In this document: positions 1 through 7,355 of the stretch, one piece after another
How positions within the stretch are numbered: position 1 is the first letter of the stretch
Layout of the letters: each line of letters starts with the position of its first letter
DNA from: JABHCC01 sp964444375
GTDB taxonomy: Bacteria; Bacteroidota; Bacteroidia; Bacteroidales; UBA12481
Reading direction: 5' to 3'
Length of the DNA: 15,792 nt
Assembly: GCA_964444375.1 (NCBI GenBank)
Contig: CAYUGX010000078.1
Coordinates: forward strand, 1-15,792
Position numbers and translations under genes: made by a program
Notes under the pieces: model-generated
What the model saw: only the letters and a program-made list of their open reading frames with translations
What the model was told of the DNA's origin: nothing
The model's database searches: none

Positions 1-2
1 GC

Positions 3-54
3 AAGGGTAGGCGGTTGTAGCGGTGCGATATAAGTAGCTTACCCTTCTTTTTTT
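3..54 (+). terminator. Possible intrinsic terminator of a gene left of the window
   Basis: AAGGGTA (3-9) pairs perfectly with TACCCTT (40-46). The stem continues inward by a G-U, a G-C and a C-G pair (10-12 with 37-39). A T-rich run, CTTTTTTT, follows at 47-54. This is the layout of a Rho-independent terminator read on the plus strand, but the loop is long (about 24 nt). One frame of bases 1-33 is open up to a TAA at 31-33, so the left arm could overlap the tail of an upstream gene. Too little sequence is visible to decide. Confidence 0.35.
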
Positions 55-55
55 G

Positions 56-73
56 AAAGGTAATTCTACCTTT
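56..73. repeat. 18-bp palindrome overlapping the -7 element
   Basis: AAAGGTA (56-62) and TACCTTT (67-73) are perfect 7-bp inverted arms around a 4-nt centre, and the right arm covers most of the -7 element. A second, shorter inverted repeat, TTCTAC/GTAGAA (64-69/74-79), overlaps it. The placement would suit a repressor operator, but no regulator gene is adjacent and chance cannot be excluded. Confidence 0.35.
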
Positions 74-74
74 G
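67..74 (+). promoter_or_regulatory. Candidate -7 element (TACCTTTG) for the PD40 lipoprotein run
   Basis: TACCTTTG matches the Bacteroidota housekeeping -7 consensus TAnnTTTG exactly. It lies 25 nt before the ATG at 100, giving an expected leader of about 20 nt. No TTG sits at the usual -33 spacing, so the promoter is either weak or activator-dependent. It would drive the lipoprotein, transaldolase and yciO-like genes. Confidence 0.45.
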
Positions 75-99
75 TAGAAATTTTCACCTTTAGGTATAT

Positions 100-1110
100 A
101 TGACACCAATTAACAAGACCGTTTTTTTATCTCTTTTTGTGTTATCGGCCATAGTTCTTACTGGTTGTGATGGCAAGAACAAATTTCCAGTCAACTACGA
201 ATTTGGCGCTTTCACCGACTCTGTCATCAACTTTGAATCGGTGAATTCAAGTTATGATGATTACAACAGTGCAGGGCCACCAACCATCAGTTACAGGATG
301 ATGTTGATGTTTTCAACAAATCGATACTCTGAGGGCAGGCAATTCGATTTAGTAGATTATGAAGTGTTGCTGCAGTTCAATCAAACCGATGGCATTTTCG
401 GTTTATACAGTGCGCAAGGCATGTACCCTTTTTTCTACCTAACGGAGTTGGCCCGTTCTGATAAAGATGAATTTGGTCCGTCTATTGTACAGATTACGAA
501 TATGGAATTTCTTACACTCTTTTCAAGCAATCGAACGGGTGACATGGAAATCTACACCAATTACTGGACTGAAGACATCCTGAGTGGTATTGTACCGACT
601 GATGCTTATCCTTTCAGGCTAGAAGGTGTTAATTCTGATGGGTACGATGCCTATCCGACAATTAATGCTGAGTTTTCAGAAATGCTTTTTTGTTCAGACC
701 GTGATGGCAACCTTGATCTGTATAGAGTTACGCCTCCTGGTGCAGCCAAAATGACAAGCTGGATAAAACACGCTGACACCACCTATCTCGCAGAACCCGT
801 TGAGCACCTGAATTCTGATCTTGAAGATGCGTGTCCGTATATCAATGGTAACTTGTTGGTGTTTGCCAGTAAACGAGCTGGAGGTTATGGTGGATATGAT
901 CTGTATTACGCTACCCGGGATGATCAGGAATGGAGCGATCCGATCAATTTCGGCCCGAAAATCAATACTGCGTCTAATGAGTTTCGACCCATTGTGGTGT
1001 ATGCCCAATTATTTGAAAATGACCTGATGGTTTTCAGTTCTGACAGGCCTGGTGGAAAAGGCGGATATGATCTCTACTACACCGGTATTCCAGCAATGAT
1101 TAACGACTAA
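100..1110 (+). CDS. PD40 (WD40-like) repeat lipoprotein
   Basis: Predicted lipoprotein of 336 residues. The signal peptide has a Lys near the N-terminus (K6), a hydrophobic stretch and the lipobox L-T-G-C with the lipidated Cys at 23. The mature part carries repeated PD40-type blades recognisable by F-x-S-[ND]-R followed by an aromatic D/E-[IL]-Y motif: FSTNR at 71-75, FSSNR...MEIY at 141-152, FCSDR...LDLY at 197-208, FASKR...YDLYY at 255-270 and FSSDR...YDLYY at 312-327. Such repeats form beta-propeller blades as in TolB and OmpA-associated proteins of Bacteroidota, and usually serve protein contacts at the envelope. There is no OmpA-like C-terminal domain. It is the first gene of a plus-strand run, 17 nt before the transaldolase gene. 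No specific function can be assigned. Confidence 0.85.
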   Translation: MTPINKTVFLSLFVLSAIVLTGCDGKNKFPVNYEFGAFTDSVINFESVNSSYDDYNSAGPPTISYRMMLMFSTNRYSEGRQFDLVDYEVLLQFNQTDGIFGLYSAQGMYPFFYLTELARSDKDEFGPSIVQITNMEFLTLFSSNRTGDMEIYTNYWTEDILSGIVPTDAYPFRLEGVNSDGYDAYPTINAEFSEMLFCSDRDGNLDLYRVTPPGAAKMTSWIKHADTTYLAEPVEHLNSDLEDACPYINGNLLVFASKRAGGYGGYDLYYATRDDQEWSDPINFGPKINTASNEFRPIVVYAQLFENDLMVFSSDRPGGKGGYDLYYTGIPAMIND

Positions 1111-1127
1111 TAAAATCAAATAGAAAG

Positions 1128-1775
1128 ATGAAATTTTTTCTCGACACCGCGAATTTGGCAGATATTAAAGAAGCACAGGACCTTGGCATTCTAGATGGAG
1201 TAACCACAAATCCTAGCCTGATGGCCCGGGAGGGAATTAAAGGTCGTGACAATATACTCAACCATTACCTCACGATATGCGACATCGTTGATGGAGATGT
1301 TAGTGCCGAAGTAATTTCTACAGACTATGAGGGCATGATTACGGAAGGACAAGAACTGGCTGCCCTGCATCCCCAGATTGTAGTTAAAATACCCATGATT
1401 AAAGATGGTGTAAAAGCAATTAAACACCTGACTGACAAAGGAATCCGCACTAATTGTACACTGATTTTCTCAGTTGGACAGGCATTACTGGCTGCTAAGG
1501 CTGGAGCAAGTTATGCTTCACCCTTCGTTGGGCGCTTAGACGATGTGTCATCTGATGGTATCGGTCTGGTTGCTGATATTGCACACTTGTATGCCACATA
1601 TGGGTATGAAACAGAGATTATTGCAGCCTCTGTTCGCCACACCATGCACATTGTTCAATGTGCAGAACTGGGTGCCGATGTGGTGACCTGTCCTCTTAAG
1701 CCGATCCTCGATCTACTTAATCATCCTTTAACCGATATTGGGTTAGCCAAGTTCCTTGCAGACCACAACAAATAG
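1128..1775 (+). CDS. tal: Transaldolase, small FSA/TalC family
   Basis: A 215-residue (beta/alpha)8-barrel aldolase, the normal length for the decameric TalC/FSA family. It moves a dihydroxyacetone unit between sugar phosphates in the non-oxidative pentose phosphate pathway, in the cytoplasm. Visible family motifs are the N-terminal FLDTAN, GVTTNPS at 24-30, the Schiff-base lysine in V-V-K-I-P (Lys87) and SPFVGRLDD at 131-139. E. coli fructose-6-phosphate aldolase has Gln59 and Tyr131 in the active site. This protein has Glu61 and Phe133 at the equivalent places, the combination found in true transaldolases, so I call transaldolase rather than F6P aldolase. The ATG lies 17 nt after the lipoprotein stop, and the next gene starts one base after its own stop. 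Confidence 0.93.
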   Translation: MKFFLDTANLADIKEAQDLGILDGVTTNPSLMAREGIKGRDNILNHYLTICDIVDGDVSAEVISTDYEGMITEGQELAALHPQIVVKIPMIKDGVKAIKHLTDKGIRTNCTLIFSVGQALLAAKAGASYASPFVGRLDDVSSDGIGLVADIAHLYATYGYETEIIAASVRHTMHIVQCAELGADVVTCPLKPILDLLNHPLTDIGLAKFLADHNK

Positions 1776-1776
1776 T

Positions 1777-2391
1777 ATGATTGTAAAGCTATATAATAAC
1801 AACCCGAATCAGAGGGAGGTCAGGAAGGTTGTGGATCTCCTTCGTGATGGTGCTGTTATTATATATCCAACAGATACTGTATACGGTTTGGGTTGTGATA
1901 TAACCAAACAAAGGGCTGTTGAAAGGATTGCACGAATTAAAGGAGTTAAGCCTGAGAAATCTAACTTCTCCTTTATAGTTGATGATCTCAGCAGCCTTGC
2001 TGAGTATACCAGGCCCATTAACAATGTCATTTATAAGCTCATGCGGCGGAACTTTCCTGGACCCTTTACATTTATCCTTGAAGCCAGCAACACTGTTCCC
2101 AAGCTTCTGAAGCGCAAAAAGAAGAATGTGGGTATAAGGATACCTGACAACAATATAATTCGTGAGATTGTTAAGGAACTAGGTAATCCAATTCTCACTA
2201 CATCTATACACTCAGAAGACCATGTATTGGAATACGATACTGATCCTGAACTCATCCATGAAGAAATGGGACATCTGGTTGACCTGGTCATTGATGGCGG
2301 ATATGGAAACAATGTTCCATCAACTGTAGTGGACTGCACAACTAATGAGGTAGAAATCATTCGTCAGGGACTTGGGGAGTTGGAGTGGTAA
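1777..2391 (+). CDS. Sua5/YrdC-fold protein, YciO-like subgroup
   Basis: 204 residues from the ATG at 1777, one base after the transaldolase stop. A TTG at 1756 would extend it into the transaldolase gene and is less likely. The protein shows the YrdC-fold landmarks YPTDTVYGLGCD (30-41), FPGPFTFIL (93-101), VGIRIPDN (118-125) and a C-terminal STVVDC...IRQGLGE. Genuine threonylcarbamoyl-AMP synthases use a conserved K-x-R...S-x-N tetrad. Here the first pair reads K55-G-V57 (no Arg) and the second S143-I-H145 (no Asn). That, and overall similarity to E. coli YciO as I recall it, favour YciO, whose role is not settled and which does not normally replace YrdC. Automatic annotation would probably call it L-threonylcarbamoyladenylate synthase. 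Its stop abuts the stop of trkH on the other strand. Confidence 0.85.
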   Translation: MIVKLYNNNPNQREVRKVVDLLRDGAVIIYPTDTVYGLGCDITKQRAVERIARIKGVKPEKSNFSFIVDDLSSLAEYTRPINNVIYKLMRRNFPGPFTFILEASNTVPKLLKRKKKNVGIRIPDNNIIREIVKELGNPILTTSIHSEDHVLEYDTDPELIHEEMGHLVDLVIDGGYGNNVPSTVVDCTTNEVEIIRQGLGELEW

Positions 2392-3837
2392 CTACTTTTT
2401 CCAGTAAACAGGTGATAATAAGAGTAAAACCGTAAACAGTTCCAATCTGCCCATTAACATTAAGAATCCCAGAAAATACTTGCCAAATACTGGTAAGTGA
2501 GCGTAACTTTCAGCTGGTCCTACAGATCCTATACCCGGTCCAACATTACCTAATGTAGCAGCAACAGATCCCATTGCTGATACAAAATCAAGACCAAGTC
2601 CTGACATCGCAATCACACCAAATATGAATATCATCATATATAGTACGATGAAATTCAAAATATTAGATGTTATTTTTTCTGGAACTGCTCTGTTGTTGTA
2701 GCGTACTGGAATTACAGCATTCGGATGTATTACTCTTTTAAGTTCCAAATAGGAATTCTTCATGGTCATCCAAACCCGTACGATCTTAATTCCTCCAGTC
2801 GTAGAACCAGCAGATCCACCAAAAAACATGAGCATAAAGAGTAATATAATTAAGAAACCAGGCCACAGGAGGTAGTTTGTTGTAACATACCCAGTACCTG
2901 TCATAATTGAAATGACTTGGAAGGCTGATTCCCTAATATTTTGCTCCTGAAATCCTCCAGTACGAAGAGACAATACTATCGTAAAAACGGTAATGAAGAA
3001 TAGTATAAAGCCTGTGTATACCTTAAACTCTTCATTCTTTAATATTCTTCTAAACTTCAATTTGAGCCCAAAATAGGCCATTGTGAAATTCGTACCAGCA
3101 ATGATCATAAACAGTATGATCACGTAATGAATGTAGGGACTTGACCAGTCACCAATACTTGCTTGCTTGGTACTATATCCACCAGTTGCCATGGTGGTAA
3201 ATGAGTGGTTGATTGCATCAAACAAACTCATTCCACCAATTAACAATAGGAGCATTTCTGTCACTGTAAATCCCAAATATATGAGCCATAGACGTTTTGC
3301 AGTTTCCTTGATTCTGGGGTGAAGCTTGTCAGGTGAGGGCCCAGGAACTTCAGCAACGAATAATTGGATTCCACCGATACCGAGGATGGGTAAGATGGCT
3401 AGTGAAAGTACGATGATTCCCATACCTCCAAGCCATTGTGTGATTGACCTCCAGAGCAAAACACCATGTGACAGAGACTCAATGTCGGTAAGGATGGATG
3501 CTCCGGTTGTTGTAAAACCAGATATTGTCTCAAAAAAGATATTTGAATAGGACCCAATTGAACCTGTAAGGACATAGGGTAAGGTTCCAAAAAAAGTAAA
3601 AATGATCCAACTCAGGCTTACCACAAGAAATCCCTCCTTCCGTCCAAATCCAGCCTGTTTGCCTCGAGTTAGAAAAGCCATGGTCAATCCGACTCCGCCC
3701 GTTATTAATCCCGACAACAATAATTGCCAATGATCTCCATCTCCAAATGCTAATGACGGCACAATGGTCAATATCATAAATAATCCTTCTAACACAAGGA
3801 GCCTACCTAAGATACTGATTACCAGACGTCGATTCAT
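2392..3837 (-). CDS. trkH: TrkH-family potassium uptake channel subunit
   Basis: Integral membrane K+ translocating subunit of 481 residues, normal for TrkH/KtrB. It shows the fourfold membrane-pore-membrane plan, with four selectivity-filter segments each built around a conserved Gly: TTTGAS at 109-114, ATGGYS at 217-222, TGTGYVTT at 313-320 and TLGNVGPG at 428-435. A gating-loop region rich in Gly/Ser/Thr, GGSAGSTTGGIK, lies at 340-351 after the third pore, as in TrkH. It starts 3 nt after the trkA stop, so the two genes are very probably co-transcribed and the products work as a complex, with TrkA as the cytoplasmic gate. No promoter of its own is visible. Confidence 0.95.
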   Translation of the reverse strand: MNRRLVISILGRLLVLEGLFMILTIVPSLAFGDGDHWQLLLSGLITGGVGLTMAFLTRGKQAGFGRKEGFLVVSLSWIIFTFFGTLPYVLTGSIGSYSNIFFETISGFTTTGASILTDIESLSHGVLLWRSITQWLGGMGIIVLSLAILPILGIGGIQLFVAEVPGPSPDKLHPRIKETAKRLWLIYLGFTVTEMLLLLIGGMSLFDAINHSFTTMATGGYSTKQASIGDWSSPYIHYVIILFMIIAGTNFTMAYFGLKLKFRRILKNEEFKVYTGFILFFITVFTIVLSLRTGGFQEQNIRESAFQVISIMTGTGYVTTNYLLWPGFLIILLFMLMFFGGSAGSTTGGIKIVRVWMTMKNSYLELKRVIHPNAVIPVRYNNRAVPEKITSNILNFIVLYMMIFIFGVIAMSGLGLDFVSAMGSVAATLGNVGPGIGSVGPAESYAHLPVFGKYFLGFLMLMGRLELFTVLLLLSPVYWKK

Positions 3838-3840
3838 TTC

Positions 3841-5181
3841 CTATTTAAACAGGTTTTCTACCTTCTGTATGACAGAGGGTAAGGTGAAAACAATAACCTT
3901 GTCGGATTGACGAATATGTGTATTTCCACTGGCTATAATTCCAGCTTTATTTCGAATAATTCCGCCGATAAGAGCCTCTTTTGGAAAGTCTATTTTGTTC
4001 AAAGGGGCCTGAGTTATAATAGAATTTTCATTGGGTTTTATCTCAAGAACCTCAGCATCTGTTCCGGTCAGGCATTTAACTGAACTTACCTGGGCATTCA
4101 TGGTAAAGCCAAAAATATGACTGGCTGCGATAAATTTCTTATTGATCATGGTATCAATACCAATATTTTCGGCCAAACGAATGTATTCAATGTTTTCGAC
4201 CTCTGCAATGGTCTTTTTGACACCCAATTTCTTAGCTTGCAAGCAAGAAAGAATATTGGTCTCAGAGTTGCCGGTTACCGCGATAAAAGCATCCATTTCT
4301 TTAATCCCTTCCTCGATCAATAAATCAATTTCACTGCCATCGCCCCGAATGACCATGGTCTTCTCAAGTTTATCGGCAAGGCTAAAACTTTTATTCCGGT
4401 CTACTTCAATGAGTTTTATGTTGCTTTTGTGCTGGAGTTCCCTGGCAGTTTGAGAACCAATTCGGCTACCGCCAACAATCATTATGTTTCGTATATTGAT
4501 GTTTTCTTTGCCTGAGAATTTCATCAATTTAGAAATACCGGTTTGGTTGGTAATCACATATACCACGTCATTCACTTTAAAGACATCATTTCCGCGAGGG
4601 ATAATGGTGTCTCCGTGCCGTGAAATGGCTACAGCCCTGTACGACATTTCTCCAGTCATTTCTGTAGCCTCTAGCAGGCTTTTGTTAATGATGGGAGCAT
4701 TCTCATCCAGCCTAACCACAATCAGGCTCAGTTTACCTCCTGAGAAATCAACCACTTCGGTCGTAGCCGCCTGATTTAACAAGCCAACTACTTCTTTAGC
4801 AGCTAATTGTTCAGGATAAATGAGGGAATCGATCCCCATTCCGAGAAACAATTCTTTGTGGTTATTTCTCAAATATTCAGAGTTATCAATTCTTGCAATG
4901 GTTTTTTTTGCGCCCAGTTTCTTGCTCAACAGACAGGAAGTTATATTCAATTCCTCAGTCGGAGTCACTGATATAAATAAATCTGCTTTATGAACTTCAG
5001 CCTCTCTCAGCGTTTCAATAGATGCTGATGACCCCTGCAAGGTCAATACCTCTAAATGAGCGTCAAGATTATTCAAGCGCTCATTATCAGTATCAATAAC
5101 GCTTATCTCATGCCGCTCAATACTCAGCATTTTTGCCAGGTATGTTCCAACCTCTCCAGCTCCCGCAATAATGATCTTCAT
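3841..5181 (-). CDS. trkA: TrkA, NAD-binding regulatory subunit of Trk potassium uptake
   Basis: Peripheral cytoplasmic protein of 446 residues with two tandem RCK units, the usual full-length TrkA layout. The first Rossmann domain starts with IIIAGAGEVG (3-12) and has the acidic strand end VID (28-30). The second starts with IMIVGGSRIG (233-242) and has IEVD (258-261). Each is followed by a TrkA-C domain, at about 145-220 and 370-446. It binds nucleotide and gates TrkH. It is the first gene of the trkA-trkH pair and starts 33 nt after the comEC-like stop, with a candidate promoter in that gap. Confidence 0.95.
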   Translation of the reverse strand: MKIIIAGAGEVGTYLAKMLSIERHEISVIDTDNERLNNLDAHLEVLTLQGSSASIETLREAEVHKADLFISVTPTEELNITSCLLSKKLGAKKTIARIDNSEYLRNNHKELFLGMGIDSLIYPEQLAAKEVVGLLNQAATTEVVDFSGGKLSLIVVRLDENAPIINKSLLEATEMTGEMSYRAVAISRHGDTIIPRGNDVFKVNDVVYVITNQTGISKLMKFSGKENINIRNIMIVGGSRIGSQTARELQHKSNIKLIEVDRNKSFSLADKLEKTMVIRGDGSEIDLLIEEGIKEMDAFIAVTGNSETNILSCLQAKKLGVKKTIAEVENIEYIRLAENIGIDTMINKKFIAASHIFGFTMNAQVSSVKCLTGTDAEVLEIKPNENSIITQAPLNKIDFPKEALIGGIIRNKAGIIASGNTHIRQSDKVIVFTLPSVIQKVENLFK

Positions 5182-5196
5182 TTCAGAAATTTGCTA

Positions 5197-5204
5197 CAAA
5201 AATA
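5197..5204 (-). promoter_or_regulatory. Candidate -7 element (TATTTTTG) for trkA-trkH
   Basis: On the minus strand TATTTTTG fits TAnnTTTG and lies 15 nt before the trkA ATG. A TTC, one base from the TTG consensus, sits 18 nt upstream at the -33 position, inside the end of the comEC-like gene. This suggests trkA-trkH can be transcribed separately from the ruvX-def-TPR-comEC run, with a very short leader. Confidence 0.4.
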
Positions 5205-5214
5205 CAATCCTAAC

Positions 5215-6774
5215 TCATAGCTGAATCCAAAAATGCGAGAAAAATGACAGACAACTCCAGCACAACACATAGAAAAGCAGACTAAAAGCAGGTCTCAGGG
5301 CTATTCTTCGGCCCAGAATAAGATGTATGATCACGATGAGATAAAAGGCCACCCATTCAATTGGATAGACTGAGAAAACTATCCGACTCCCCGGCAGATC
5401 ACCAATCCAGCCGGCTATACTAAACCACCAATTCATGATGTGATTGAGTATTGATTCGATAGGTATAAGCCCCAAGCCGATTAGTCGAAGCAGGAGTAAA
5501 AGAATGGCCATATAAAAAATTAACAATCCCAGAGGCATTAAAAAAAGATTTCCGAGTAGAAAATAGGTGGGGAAAGATCCAAAAACTGCTATGACAACGG
5601 GTAGTGTAAGGCTTTGAGCTGACAGGCTTAAACCGAGGAGATCTCCGATCTTTCTGAAACCCCACCAGGCTCCTTTCCATAGTTTTTGAAGCCTGGGAAA
5701 CAGAAATAGGATACCGGTTATCGCCAGGTAGGATAATTGAAACCCCACCGAGAAAACCGCTGCAGGATCAAACAGCGAATGAATCCAGACCATGAGCAGA
5801 ACAATGTGAATTGACGAGAGCGGGCGGGCCAACCCAAAAGCCAATGAATGAAGAGTGACCATGCCTGCAGCACGTGCTGCACTGGGCGGTATACCGCAAA
5901 TCAAAACATAGATCCAAACAAAGATAATACAGCATGAACGAACCAGCGGATGGTGGGTATTCCATCTCATGATCCTGAATAATCGAATCAGGATAAGATA
6001 GATCATACCCACATGCAAGCCACTTACCGCCAATAGGTGCATGATTCCTGACACTGAGAAAACCGCTTTCTGTTCACTTAACAGGTCTGACTTATCTCCC
6101 AACAACATGCCTTTGAGGATACCCTGGTTTGCTTCATCCAGATCCAACTGGCCAATTTTATCTACAATTTGAGTCTGAAGGCTTTGAATTCGATCTGGCA
6201 TCCAGGTAGCCGCATCTTTCCCTCTCTTAGTAGAAAGCAGATCAAGTGAAGTGCATCGGTAGCGAACTCCCTTTCCTGCCCAAAACGTTCGGGCATTAAA
6301 GGAGCCAGGTGAGCCTGACGCTGGCATCAGCTCGATATGCCCTTTAAAGTAGAGTGTATCTCCAGATTGAACGTTGTCGTTATGCTCTTGCTCAATTAAA
6401 AGCAACACATTGGGTTGCCATTTTGGATCGGCTGGATACCAATCTACCAATTGAATCACTAGTTGATCAGTGAATGAAGTAGAACGAGTTGATTCAACAA
6501 TTCCGAATCCGGTATATGTGTTCAATGGTCGAAATCCGACATCCGGTAGATTGTTAGAAAGATGGGCAAAACCGCAGAGGCCAATCATCAGCCAAAAGAG
6601 TATTTGAAATAGCAAACGCTGCTGAGGACCATATCTGAATACCAAGATAGACACCAACAATAATAGGCTAAAGCTGATGATTAAAACCCACCAGGCAGGA
6701 GAGTTCGTTGGTATAAACCATGCCAGAAACAGCCCGATAAACCAGGCTAGAACAAACTGTATATAAACCAGCAC
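5215..6774 (-). CDS. ComEC/Rec2-family membrane protein without nuclease-like C-terminal domain
   Basis: 519-residue polytopic membrane protein. Residues 1-75 contain two to three membrane segments. A soluble OB-fold-like DUF4131 region follows at about 80-190. The Competence domain (about 215-490) carries the family signature HLLAVSGLHVG (246-256), GIPPSAARA (294-302) and FQLSYLA (345-351). ComEC forms the inner-membrane channel for single-stranded DNA in natural transformation. Classical ComEC proteins add a metallo-beta-lactamase-like domain. Here the chain stops at 519, soon after the last membrane segment, so that domain is absent. The start is a GTG: the frame upstream is open only back to the TPR-gene stop, 48 nt away, with no other usual start codon. 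A hairpin touches this GTG. Competence is a family inference, and no other com genes are in view. Confidence 0.85.
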   Translation of the reverse strand: MLVYIQFVLAWFIGLFLAWFIPTNSPAWWVLIISFSLLLLVSILVFRYGPQQRLLFQILFWLMIGLCGFAHLSNNLPDVGFRPLNTYTGFGIVESTRSTSFTDQLVIQLVDWYPADPKWQPNVLLLIEQEHNDNVQSGDTLYFKGHIELMPASGSPGSFNARTFWAGKGVRYRCTSLDLLSTKRGKDAATWMPDRIQSLQTQIVDKIGQLDLDEANQGILKGMLLGDKSDLLSEQKAVFSVSGIMHLLAVSGLHVGMIYLILIRLFRIMRWNTHHPLVRSCCIIFVWIYVLICGIPPSAARAAGMVTLHSLAFGLARPLSSIHIVLLMVWIHSLFDPAAVFSVGFQLSYLAITGILFLFPRLQKLWKGAWWGFRKIGDLLGLSLSAQSLTLPVVIAVFGSFPTYFLLGNLFLMPLGLLIFYMAILLLLLRLIGLGLIPIESILNHIMNWWFSIAGWIGDLPGSRIVFSVYPIEWVAFYLIVIIHLILGRRIALRPAFSLLFYVLCWSCLSFFSHFWIQL

Positions 6775-6805
6775 GTCTGCATCTTTATTGGTATAGATGC
6801 AGACG
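6774..6805 (-). repeat. 11-bp perfect inverted repeat ending at the comEC start codon
   Basis: CGTCTGCATCT (6774-6784) and AGATGCAGACG (6795-6805) are perfect complements around a 10-nt loop. On the minus-strand transcript the hairpin lies 17 nt after the TPR-lipoprotein stop, and its last base is the G of the comEC-like GTG start. No U-run follows, so it is a poor intrinsic terminator. Its position suggests control of translation or an mRNA-stability element between the two genes. Confidence 0.6.
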
Positions 6806-6822
6806 ATGTGGTGAAATGGAAA

Positions 6823-7353
6823 TTATTCGTTGTTTTCTTTTTGCTCCCAGGATTGGATCAACTCTTCAAGCGATTTACCCATATTGTCAATTGACACCTG
6901 GGCATCATCAGCAAGGGGATGATTGGGATACTTCTGAATAAACTCGCGATACAGTTTTTCAGCAGTATCGTACTGCTCCATTTGATTTTCGTATACAAAG
7001 GCTTGTAAGAAAACGCAATAGGATGCTTTTGGATAATCAGGATAATTAATCAGTATCCGTTGGTAGTATTCGATTGCCCTGCCAGCCATTTGCAAATTCA
7101 TGGCAATTTCGGCTCCTCTGTATAGGTATTCGGGAGCCAAACTATCTGTGGGCAGGGCATTCGCATAGTTTTCGTAGGCCTGGATCAGTTCCTGAGCCTT
7201 GGTGAGATCGGCCAAAGAGGCTGTATCTGATATCACGAGTGCTTCAAGCTCATCGATCGTTGCCGTAAGTTTTTTGATTTCTTTCTGATTTCCACAAGAG
7301 CCCAGTATTATGGCCGATAAAATTAAAAGCGTAAAGAATTTAACCGTTTTCAT
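6823..7353 (-). CDS. TPR-repeat lipoprotein
   Basis: 176-residue predicted lipoprotein: a Lys-containing N-terminus, a hydrophobic core and the lipobox I-L-G-S-C with Cys20. The mature part is helical. At least two TPR units are recognisable, with the motifs EYLYRGAEIAMNL...AIEYYQRILINYPDYPKA (75-110, in short pieces) and YDTAEKLYREFIQKYPNHPLADDA (128-151, likewise). This resembles the first TPRs of BamD/YfiO-like outer-membrane assembly lipoproteins but is much shorter than BamD (about 240 residues), so I do not call it bamD. It starts 2 nt after the def stop and is probably translationally coupled to it. It likely acts as a periplasmic-face scaffold. The partner is unknown. Confidence 0.8.
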   Translation of the reverse strand: MKTVKFFTLLILSAIILGSCGNQKEIKKLTATIDELEALVISDTASLADLTKAQELIQAYENYANALPTDSLAPEYLYRGAEIAMNLQMAGRAIEYYQRILINYPDYPKASYCVFLQAFVYENQMEQYDTAEKLYREFIQKYPNHPLADDAQVSIDNMGKSLEELIQSWEQKENNE

Positions 7354-7355
7354 GC

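Noticed and set aside
1..33. Tail of an upstream coding region ending at TAA 31-33
   Set aside because: Only ten codons are visible and they overlap a terminator-like stem; there is too little to support a gene.
6823..7353. Calling the TPR lipoprotein BamD
   Set aside because: It is about 60 residues shorter than typical BamD and shows only about two clear TPRs.
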